NCBI RefSeq assembly: GCF_000025545.1
Contig: NC_013889.1
Coordinates: 1,047,501 to 1,111,500 of the forward strand
Length of the DNA: 64,000 bases
From: Thioalkalivibrio sp. K90mix
GTDB lineage: Bacteria; Pseudomonadota; Gammaproteobacteria; Ectothiorhodospirales; Ectothiorhodospiraceae
Direction: 5' to 3'
Part shown: positions 33,402-40,259 of the stretch, one piece after another
How the letters are laid out: each line of letters opens with the position of its first letter
Position numbering within the stretch: position 1 is the stretch's first letter
Position numbers and translations under genes: made by a program
Notes under the pieces: model-generated
Told to the model about the DNA's origin: nothing
Databases searched by the model: none
The model's input: only the letters and a program-made list of their open reading frames with translations

Positions 33402-34109
33402 TCACCAGTCGCTCGCGCGGGGCAGATGCAGGGTGAAGCTCGCCAGGTCGCTGCGCACGACACCCGACTCGATCGGCGCGCGGGTCACGGCGGCCCAGGT
33501 TTCGGAGGCATTGAAGCGATGCCGGGCGAGGTCCACGTCCTCGCGAATGATGAACAGGATGTCGTTGACCCAGATCTGCTGGAACTCGTTACGGGTGTAG
33601 CTGTTGACCCCGAGAGCCGGATCTCCCACCAGTACCCGTCCGCCTTCGAGCCCCTTGATTACCACGAAGTGGCGATAGCCCCGAGTCTCGATCATCGCGA
33701 TCGCCGGCACCCCGAGATTGTCGAGGTCATCCAGCCCGATGCGAAAGCCGTCGGCGGGCATGCCCTGTTCGGCCTCCAGGTAGTGCTTCATGTCGAGCAT
33801 GGAGAAGCCCTGTTCGCGGATCAGGTCTTGGTCGCCGCGTCGGAACATGCTGTCGAAGGTCTCGACCTCTGTGGTGGGGCGGTCGTAGTGGTACGTGAGC
33901 AGCGTAGCCAGGGCGGCGGAGCCGCAGCTGAAGTCGTATCGCTGCGGGACGATGGAGCGAAAGCGCAGGTCTTTCAGGCTCTCCACCGGCACGTTCATGC
34001 TGCCGATCATGCCGGGGAACTGGGCCCCGCCGGCCCATGCGGACAGGGCAGGCGAAAGCATCAGCGCGGTGGTGATGACTACGCAGAGGAACCAACGGCG
34101 GATGGGCAT
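33402..34109 (-). CDS. Periplasmic C39-like cysteine peptidase (FapD-like)
   Basis: A 235-residue protein with a signal peptide (MPIRRWFLCVVITTALMLSPALSAWA). The catalytic pattern of peptidase C39 is present: QRYDFSCGSAALATLLTYHY (oxyanion Gln and catalytic Cys), RGYRHFVVIKGLEGGRVLVGDPALG (His and Asp). Unlike bacteriocin exporters there is no ABC transporter domain; the stand-alone exported form matches FapD of the Pseudomonas functional-amyloid system. The neighbours are three other exported proteins, its likely substrates or partners. The C-terminal ~50 residues (AAVTRAPIESG) are not part of the fold core. Confidence 0.82.
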   Translation of the reverse strand: MPIRRWFLCVVITTALMLSPALSAWAGGAQFPGMIGSMNVPVESLKDLRFRSIVPQRYDFSCGSAALATLLTYHYDRPTTEVETFDSMFRRGDQDLIREQGFSMLDMKHYLEAEQGMPADGFRIGLDDLDNLGVPAIAMIETRGYRHFVVIKGLEGGRVLVGDPALGVNSYTRNEFQQIWVNDILFIIREDVDLARHRFNASETWAAVTRAPIESGVVRSDLASFTLHLPRASDW

Positions 34110-34119
34110 TGGTGATTCC

Positions 34120-34512
34120 TCAGGGGTTGATCGTGATGTTCACGATCATCGATTCCTGTATGGCGACGTTGTTGCCGCTGTTCTGAATGACCGTGGAGAT
34201 CCCGCGGGCATTGTCGAAGGCCCCGGCCGCCACGAAGTTCTTGCCGGTGGTGGAGTTCACGGCGTGGTTGTTCGCGAGGTCAATGCGCGAGTGGATCTGA
34301 CCGAGCTGAATATTGGTCACGCCCTGGCGTGCCCGTTGCGCGTCCAGTGTGGCCAGATCGACCACCTCATAGGCGTCGGGAGCCGAGCCGAACAGCAGTT
34401 CATCGCCGGCCGGCGGGACTTCGGCATGGGCGATGGCTGTCACCAGCAGCATGCCGGCGGACAGAAAGGCAGCAGAACCGATGCCGCCCCGGTGAGCTGA
34501 CGGATTACTCAT
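34120..34512 (-). CDS. Small exported protein sharing a C-terminal module with the repeat protein
   Basis: A 130-residue protein with a signal peptide (GIGSAAFLSAGMLLVTAIAHA). After it comes AYEVVDLATLDAQRARQGV, comparable to the VLEAQRGG site of the gene at 32899. The C-terminus, ARGISTVIQNSGNNVAIQESMIVNI, parallels the end of the repeat protein encoded upstream (AGITQVSQNSGANSLTQQQ). It is probably a minor fibre subunit or nucleator, by analogy with FapB/FapE, but no direct homology can be shown. The ribosome site AGAGGG precedes the ATG at 34512. Confidence 0.65.
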   Translation of the reverse strand: MSNPSAHRGGIGSAAFLSAGMLLVTAIAHAEVPPAGDELLFGSAPDAYEVVDLATLDAQRARQGVTNIQLGQIHSRIDLANNHAVNSTTGKNFVAAGAFDNARGISTVIQNSGNNVAIQESMIVNITINP

Positions 34513-34589
34513 GACCGGACCCTCTTGCATGGCAGGGAGAATGCGGCGGGGATGATCCCGCCGCATGCCGTTCCGACACGCCGTGTCGG

Positions 34590-35495
34590 TTAGTTGCCCA
34601 GGTTCAGATGCGCCTGCACCGAGACCTGTTGCTGGGTCAGGCTGTTCGCGCCGCTGTTCTGCGACACCTGGGTAATCCCCGCCGGGGCCACGAAGGAATC
34701 CGAGCCGATGTAGTTGTGGCTCTCCTGGTTGGCACGACCGGCGATGTCGACGTAGTTCCCGGTCACAGTACCCGACAGTTCGTTCTGGCTGACCACGGCG
34801 TTCACCTGCAGCGACGTGTTGAAGCTGTCCGTTGCGGTGTAGTTGCCGGAATCCATGATGGCCGAGCTGTTGTCGGAGTTGTCGCTCTGATCACGGGTCA
34901 CCGAGGCAGTGGAACCGTTGTTGGCGGCTGCACTGTTGTCGTCCGCGTGGGCCATGCTGTTGTCGGAGTTGTCGTTGCCCGAGTCGGAGATGTTCAGGCT
35001 GTTGTCGGAGCTGTCATTCCCGGAGTCGGAGACATTCGTGCTGTTATCGGAGCTGTCATTGCCCGAATCCGAGACATTCAGGCTGTTGTCCGAATTGTCG
35101 TTCCCCGAATCCGAGACTGTGGTGTTGCCGGAGTCGGAGATCGCGGTGCTGTTGTCGGAGCTGTCGTTGCCCGAGTCGGAGATGCTCGTGCTGTTGTCCG
35201 AGTTGTCATTGCCCGAATCCGAAATGCTCGTGCTGTTGTCGGAGCTGTCATTGCCCGAGTCCGAGATCGCGGTGCTGTTGTCCGAGCTGTTCGACAGGTC
35301 GGAGTCATTGATTGCGAACGCCTGGGAATACTCGTTCGCCGAGGCGCCGCCGCCATCGGCCGAGGAGGTGGCGGTGGCGGTCTGATCACCGACTTCGCCA
35401 TCGGCGGTATTGGTCGGGTTGGCCAGGGCCAGGCCCGAGCTCAGGCCGAAGGCCAGGGCGATAGCGGAAGCAATCAGGGTCTTTTTGAAGTTCAT
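34590..35495 (-). CDS. Exported repeat protein, candidate amyloid/fibre subunit
   Basis: A 301-residue protein with a signal peptide (MNFKKTLIASAIALAFGLSSGLALA). Residues about 69-182 are tandem copies of a 14-residue unit, consensus SSDNSTAISDSGND, extremely rich in Ser, Asp and Asn and without Cys. A less regular region with SDNS/DSGN echoes follows, then a C-terminal module (VNAVVSQNELSGTVTG, SDSFVAPAGITQVSQNSGAN) rich in Gln and Asn. Such low-complexity acidic repeats suit an extracellular fibre. The ribosome site GGAG lies 9 bases before the ATG at 35495. First gene of the four-gene minus-strand operon. Confidence 0.7.
   Translation of the reverse strand: MNFKKTLIASAIALAFGLSSGLALANPTNTADGEVGDQTATATSSADGGGASANEYSQAFAINDSDLSNSSDNSTAISDSGNDSSDNSTSISDSGNDNSDNSTSISDSGNDSSDNSTAISDSGNTTVSDSGNDNSDNSLNVSDSGNDSSDNSTNVSDSGNDSSDNSLNISDSGNDNSDNSMAHADDNSAAANNGSTASVTRDQSDNSDNSSAIMDSGNYTATDSFNTSLQVNAVVSQNELSGTVTGNYVDIAGRANQESHNYIGSDSFVAPAGITQVSQNSGANSLTQQQVSVQAHLNLGN
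34950..35291 (-). repeat. 42-bp tandem coding repeats (about eight units)
   Basis: In-frame 42-bp repeats encode the 14-residue unit SSDNSTAISDSGND. About seven full copies and one decayed copy are seen; the fourth carries an 8-residue insertion (TTVSDSGN). Copies differ mostly at third codon positions and at the TAI/TSI/LNV/LNI/TNV positions, so they have been kept by selection rather than created recently. Confidence 0.85.
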
Positions 35496-35935
35496 GGCTT
35501 TGTCTCCATTGGCTAGCCAGCAATAGACGGTTGTCGTAGCCCCGGTGCACGTGGCCCGTGCTACGCAACAACCCAACTAGCAGGACTTGGGCCAGCGGAC
35601 GGTTTGTCCGGGAGAACAATGACTTATAGAGTCAAGGGGTATCGCGATCGGACCCAATCTGTGCCATCCGCGATACAGTGCGTGCGCTCGGGCGCGGCCA
35701 TTCGAGGTTGAACCTATTGAAATCACGAGGGAATCGGGTTTCGCGTGAGTGACTCAACGAGGAGACACCGGGTACCCCAGCTACGGTTGCCGCGGGCTGA
35801 CTTGCAGGGACGAGGAGGGTGGGTGGCGGTCGGGAAGAAGGCCGTTGCAGCGCATCGGGAGATGCAGAGGGGGGCGCCTGGCCAGGCGGATGCAGCGAGA
35901 TTGTGGGGCTGCCTGGCAGCCCCATTGATGCGGAC
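35496..35935. other. Regulatory intergenic region upstream of the fibre operon
   Basis: A 440-bp region without a gene. It contains the palindromes TGACT-N5-AGTCA (35620-35634) and TGAGTGACTCA (35746-35756), which share half-sites and may be operators, plus a hairpin GGGGCTGCC-T-GGCAGCCCC (35905-35923) just below the ferredoxin stop without a T-tract. A TGGCAC word at 35661-35666 (minus strand) is not at sigma54 spacing from a GC. Confidence 0.45.
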
Positions 35936-36259
35936 TTAGCGTTCCAGATGCTTCAGCTTGCCCTCGACGCCGTCCCACTCCTCGGCGTCTTCCGGCGGAT
36001 CCTTGCGCGCGGTGATCACCGGCCAGGTGCGCGAGAGCTCGGCGTTCAGCTCGATAAACTGGAGCTGGTCTTCCGGGACATCATCCTCCGGCACAATCGC
36101 CTCGGCCGGGCACTCCGGCTCGCAGAGCGTGCAGTCGATGCACTCGTCAGGGTCGATCGCGAGGAAGTTGGGGCCTTCGTGGAAGCAGTCGACCGGGCAG
36201 ACCTCGACGCAATCGGTGTACTTGCACTTGATGCAGTTCTCGAGAACGATGAACGCCAT
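35936..36259 (-). CDS. fdxA: 7Fe ferredoxin FdxA
   Basis: A 107-residue electron carrier with one 3Fe-4S and one 4Fe-4S cluster. Cluster motifs: [20 protein letters not shown] and [18 protein letters not shown]. The C-terminal extension (about residues 55-107, acidic) is usual for this family (Azotobacter FdI type). The start at 36259 has GGGAG upstream and matches the conserved N-terminus MAFIVLENC. The gene is monocistronic, upstream of the fibre operon on the same strand but separated by 440 bp. Confidence 0.95.
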   Translation of the reverse strand: MAFIVLENCIKCKYTDCVEVCPVDCFHEGPNFLAIDPDECIDCTLCEPECPAEAIVPEDDVPEDQLQFIELNAELSRTWPVITARKDPPEDAEEWDGVEGKLKHLER

Positions 36260-36412
36260 TGGTTTCTCCCTGAAATCAGTTAATTGCGGTCCCGCCTTCC
36301 GGTGGTCTGGCGAGCGCCGCCGCGCGTGCCCCCGGGGCCTGCGCATGGGCTGCAGCGCGCATTGTAACGTCAGGCGAGGGGCGAGACACGTGAATCCCCG
36401 CACCCTGCGGGA

Positions 36413-37060
36413 TTACCCTTTGCGGCTGCCATGGGTCACGACGGACTCGATGCGCTGGGCGCGTTCCAGGTCCATGCCATCGACCTCGGCTAGTTGCTCG
36501 GCATCCGTGTTCAGCACGTCGCGCACGCTGCCGAACTGGCGCAGCAGGTCGCGGGCCAGATCGGGTTCCACACCGGGCAGGCCGCTGATAATGAACTCCG
36601 CCGCTGCACGGCGCTTTTCGGGCTTGGCGGGGCGTGCGATTGGGTCGGGGTCCACCTGGGCGTTCATGCCTAGCAGGTAGATCAGCATGCCGCTGGTGTC
36701 TTCGTCATTGGAGGGCAGCACACTGATCCCGAGCGCGATCGTCAGATGCGTCAGGGCGCGGTGGATGTCCAGCGCCTGCTGGTGGAAGCGTGGTTCGTAG
36801 AGGTCCCCCTCGACTACGTAGATCACCTTGTCGTGCGTCGCCTTAAGCTTGGCGGCGTTCTCCCACAGGGTCTGGTCCACGACGCTCAGCACCATGTCGG
36901 TGGCGGACTTGCGCTCCACGACGACCCCACCGGGGAGTTCGTAGTCGCCGACATCAAGATCGACGAACTCCAGCTCCACGCCCTCCAGGCGCTCGAGGCG
37001 CTGGATGATCTTGCCCTGTTCGCGGCGATCCACGCGGATCGGGAGATGCAACTGACTCAT
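36413..37060 (-). CDS. ERCC4/XPF-type nuclease with helix-hairpin-helix
   Basis: A 215-residue protein combining an XPF/Hef/Mus81-like nuclease and a HhH DNA-binding tail. The nuclease signature is LDVGDYELPGGVVVERKSATD (GDY plus ERKxxxD), with RVDRREQGKIIQRLE at the N-terminus. The tail ISGLPGVEPDLARDLLRQFGSVRDVLN and LAEVDGMDLERAQRI form a tandem helix-hairpin-helix. In archaea and eukaryotes this architecture cuts branched DNA; stand-alone bacterial versions are less common and uncharacterised. The ribosome site GGAG precedes the ATG at 37060. Confidence 0.85.
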   Translation of the reverse strand: MSQLHLPIRVDRREQGKIIQRLERLEGVELEFVDLDVGDYELPGGVVVERKSATDMVLSVVDQTLWENAAKLKATHDKVIYVVEGDLYEPRFHQQALDIHRALTHLTIALGISVLPSNDEDTSGMLIYLLGMNAQVDPDPIARPAKPEKRRAAAEFIISGLPGVEPDLARDLLRQFGSVRDVLNTDAEQLAEVDGMDLERAQRIESVVTHGSRKG

Positions 37061-37245
37061 GCGGTGTACTCCATTGCAGTGAATGCGCCGAGTGTAGGGG
37101 GCTCGAGCTCGGGGCCCAAAAGGCCCGATCTTCCCCATGTCTCCGCCAGCATCTGTCACGCGTGCGAAAGCGAGAATGTCCCCTATACTCCGATGGGCAT
37201 GCCGAACGATGCATGCCGGATATAACGAAAACACAGGAGGGAGTG

Positions 37246-37617
37246 ATGGCGATTCAGATCGCGATTGTGGGGCTGGGCCGCGTAGGGGGCCGTTTTCTGG
37301 AACTGCTGCTGGACAGCGATACGCCGGGAATGGAGATTTCCGCGGTATCGGAGCAGGGCGACACCGACGGCCGCAAACTGGCGCAGGCGCGCGGGATTCC
37401 GGTGGAATCGGTCGAGGAGATCCTGGCCCGTGGTGATCAGGTGGATGTGGTCTATGACCTGACGGGGCAGGCCGAGGTGCGCCAGCGCCTGCGCGAGGGG
37501 ATGCAGCGCGGGGGCAATTGCCACACCGTGGTGGCGCCCGAGGTCATGGCGCATCTGACCTGGTCGCTGTTGACGCACGAGGCCCCGCCGGACGTCCACG
37601 CGAACATGGGCTACTGA
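37246..37617 (+). CDS. Small NAD(P)-binding Rossmann-fold protein
   Basis: A 123-residue protein with the nucleotide fold IAIVGLGRVGGRFLELLLDSD, followed by ISAVSEQGDTDGRKLAQARGIPV and VDVVYDLTGQAEVRQRLREGM. This resembles the N-terminal domain of homoserine dehydrogenase, aspartate dehydrogenase or dihydrodipicolinate reductase, without a catalytic domain. It may be a regulatory or structural relative; function unknown. The ribosome site is AGGAGG before the ATG at 37246. It diverges from the nuclease gene. Confidence 0.8.
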   Translation: MAIQIAIVGLGRVGGRFLELLLDSDTPGMEISAVSEQGDTDGRKLAQARGIPVESVEEILARGDQVDVVYDLTGQAEVRQRLREGMQRGGNCHTVVAPEVMAHLTWSLLTHEAPPDVHANMGY

Positions 37618-37674
37618 CCGGGGTTAAACAGGCGGTCGGGGTTCGTTCCCGGCCGCACCGGTGTTCTGCGGTAT

Positions 37675-40092
37675 TCAGCCGGCGACCGATCCGGAACGCC
37701 GGCTTTCCGCGACCGGAACAGGACAGGGTTCCAGGGGCTCCGGCACGTGGAGTCCAAAGCCCTGGGCATAGTCCACCCCCACCAGCCGCAGGGCGTCCAT
37801 CAGGCGCTCGTGCGAGACACACTCCGCGACCGTCTTGACCCCGATCACGCGGCCGATGTGGTGAATGCTCTCGACCATCGCCCGGCTGACCCGGTCCTCC
37901 GCCATATCGCGCACGAAGCTGCCATCAATCTTCAGGTAGTCGACCTTCAGTGTCTTGAGGTAGCCGAACGAGGCCATACCCGTCCCGAAGTCGTCCAGCG
38001 AGAAGTGACAGCCCATGCCCCTCAATTCGCGGATGAAGCGGCTGGCCTGGCTCAGGTTGGCGATCGCGGCGGTCTCGGTAATCTCGAAACAGATTCGGCT
38101 GGGCTCGACGCCGCTGTTCTGCAGCTGATGGACGATATAGTCCAGCATGCCCCGGTCACAGAGGGACTGGCCGGACAGGTTCACGGCGAAGTGACCCTCG
38201 GTATCGGTGTCGGTGGCCACGTGCTGAAGCACCCGCTTGATCACCCAGCGATCGATTGCGGGCATCTGCCCGTAGCGCTCTGCGGCGGGGATGAAGGTGG
38301 CCGGCAGGACGACCGTGCCGTCCTCCTCGACCATCCGCAGCAGGACCTCGGTGTGTGTGGGTTCGTCGCCGGAGACCGGAACGATCCTTTGCCCGTGTAA
38401 CCAGAATCGGTTGTGCTGCAGGGCATGGGTAATGCGCTGGACGCAGTTCATCTCGCCCTGGCAATGCGACAGCTCGGCGTCCCCGGCCCGCGAGACATGG
38501 ATGCGGTTGCGTCCCTGTTCCTTGGCCAGGTAGCAGGCGGCATCGGCCTCGCTCATGTACTGCACCGTGTCTTTCAGGTGCCCGAACACCGGGACTACCC
38601 CGATGCTGATCCCGACGCGGAAGATTCGTCCCTGCCACTCGAACCGGTAGTTGTCGACGGTTGTGCGCAGGGTCTCCGCGATGCGTTCCGCCTGTACCAG
38701 CGGGCAGTTCGACAGCAGCACGCCAAACTCGTCGCCTCCCAGGCGTGCCAGGGTGTCGCTCTCGCGCAGCTGGCTGTGCAGCTGCGAGGTCAGCTGGCAC
38801 AACAGGTCGTCGCCTGCCCCGTGTCCGCAGGTGTCGTTGACCAGCTTGAACTGGTCCAGGTCCATGTAGAGCAGGGCGTGTTCGCGGTTTTCCTGCTGGG
38901 CTGTGGCCACCAGCTGGCTCAGGCGCCGCTCGAATTCCGCACGGTTGGCCAGCGAGGTCAGGCAGTCGTGGGTGGCGGCCCAGGACAGTTCGCGGGCCAT
39001 CTCGCGTGCCTTGGAGACATCACGGAATACCAGGGCCGCGCCGATGATGGTGCCATCGCGGTCGCGGATGGGGGCCGAGACCTCTTCGATGGCGTGTTCG
39101 CGACCCTCGGCCGAGATCAGGATGGCCTCCTGGTCCAGCGTGCAGGCCGTGCCATCCGGCATGCGTTCGGTCAGCGGATGGTTGAGCCGCTCGCCGGTGG
39201 ACTCCCGGATGATGTGGAACACGCTTGCAAGGGGCTGGTTGTAGGCGGACGCCTGGTCCCACCCCGTCAGGTGCTCGGCGACCGGGTTGAGATAGTCGAC
39301 CCGGCCCTCGAGGTCCGTGGTGATCACGCCATCGCCAATGGCGTGCAATGTGACCTGGGCGCGTTCCTTTTCTTCGTGCAGTGCGGATTCGATCCGCCGC
39401 GTATGACGCAGGACACCTAGCGTGATCAGCACACCTATCAGTAGGGCGGCGCCGCCGAGCACCAGCATCAGAACGACCGCGGTACGGTATTGACGCGCGG
39501 TGTCGCGCACGGCTGTCAGTCCGGCCTCCTGCTGAAGGTTGATCATCGCGTCCAGGTGTTCCAGCACGCGCCCCTGTTTCGGGATAGCCTCCGCGAGCAG
39601 CCAGCTCGTCGCCTCGTCGGTCTCGCCGTCCAGGATGTGGTCGAGCACGCGTTCCTGGACCTGAACCGCGCGCTCGGTCAGTCCGCGGGACTCGTCCAGC
39701 AGCCGCTGTTCGGCCGCCGTCATCGGCATCGCATCCAGCTGCTGGCGGTTGTACATGAACTTCGAGGCATGGCCACGAAAGGTCATGATCCCTTCATCGA
39801 GGTCGAACGGGTCGGTGGTGATCGACAGCTGGAGCAGGGTTACCGAGCGTTCGCGGGCGGCGTTGCGCATGTTGCCCAGCAGCTCAGTCTTCACGTTGTG
39901 TTCGTGGACAATCAGCTCAAGGCGGTCGTGCACCTGAGCCATACGATTCAGGCCCAGCGCGATCAACGCCGCCATCAGCACGAGCACGATGGTAAACCCG
40001 AGCCCAATCACCCATGCGGAACGGCTGCGCGGCTCCGCCGGCGCGCTACCGCCAGGCCCGGGTGCCGGCCCTTTGAGGAATCTCCCTGCCAC
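37675..40092 (-). CDS. Membrane-bound PAS-GGDEF-EAL protein
   Basis: An 805-residue cyclic-di-GMP enzyme. Two helices (about residues 26-48 and 205-228) bracket a four-helix-bundle periplasmic sensor (MRNAARERSVTLLQLSITTDPF). Then PAS (VTLHAIGDGVITTDLEGRVDYL), GGDEF with intact RLGGDEFGVL, and EAL with the variant EVLLRMV, then FEITETAAI, LDDFGTG and DYLKIDGSFV. The second EAL Asp pair and Lys are kept; the activity cannot be decided. GTG start at 40092 has AGGGAG; 40098 is the alternative. Confidence 0.9.
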   Translation of the reverse strand: MAGRFLKGPAPGPGGSAPAEPRSRSAWVIGLGFTIVLVLMAALIALGLNRMAQVHDRLELIVHEHNVKTELLGNMRNAARERSVTLLQLSITTDPFDLDEGIMTFRGHASKFMYNRQQLDAMPMTAAEQRLLDESRGLTERAVQVQERVLDHILDGETDEATSWLLAEAIPKQGRVLEHLDAMINLQQEAGLTAVRDTARQYRTAVVLMLVLGGAALLIGVLITLGVLRHTRRIESALHEEKERAQVTLHAIGDGVITTDLEGRVDYLNPVAEHLTGWDQASAYNQPLASVFHIIRESTGERLNHPLTERMPDGTACTLDQEAILISAEGREHAIEEVSAPIRDRDGTIIGAALVFRDVSKAREMARELSWAATHDCLTSLANRAEFERRLSQLVATAQQENREHALLYMDLDQFKLVNDTCGHGAGDDLLCQLTSQLHSQLRESDTLARLGGDEFGVLLSNCPLVQAERIAETLRTTVDNYRFEWQGRIFRVGISIGVVPVFGHLKDTVQYMSEADAACYLAKEQGRNRIHVSRAGDAELSHCQGEMNCVQRITHALQHNRFWLHGQRIVPVSGDEPTHTEVLLRMVEEDGTVVLPATFIPAAERYGQMPAIDRWVIKRVLQHVATDTDTEGHFAVNLSGQSLCDRGMLDYIVHQLQNSGVEPSRICFEITETAAIANLSQASRFIRELRGMGCHFSLDDFGTGMASFGYLKTLKVDYLKIDGSFVRDMAEDRVSRAMVESIHHIGRVIGVKTVAECVSHERLMDALRLVGVDYAQGFGLHVPEPLEPCPVPVAESRRSGSVAG

Positions 40093-40259
40093 GCCCACTC
40101 CCTGTGTCGCGAGGGGGCTCGGCCGAGCTGGCGTCCCCCTTCCTTCTTTTTATGACCCGTTCATTCCAGGCGTTATGTTGCTGATTCAATGGGAGTGTTA
40201 GCTGAGTGTCAAACAGTGAATGCTAATGTATGTTCAAAATGCAGCCAGCAGGGCGGGTT

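Noticed and set aside
34909-35385. Repetitive LLSELSLPESE frame on the plus strand
   Set aside because: It is the reverse reading of the 42-bp repeats; the minus-strand frame has a signal peptide and ribosome site, this one does not.
35655-35670. Sigma54 promoter upstream of the fibre operon
   Set aside because: A TGGCAC word is present on the minus strand, but the following TTG is two bases too close to fit the -24/-12 spacing.
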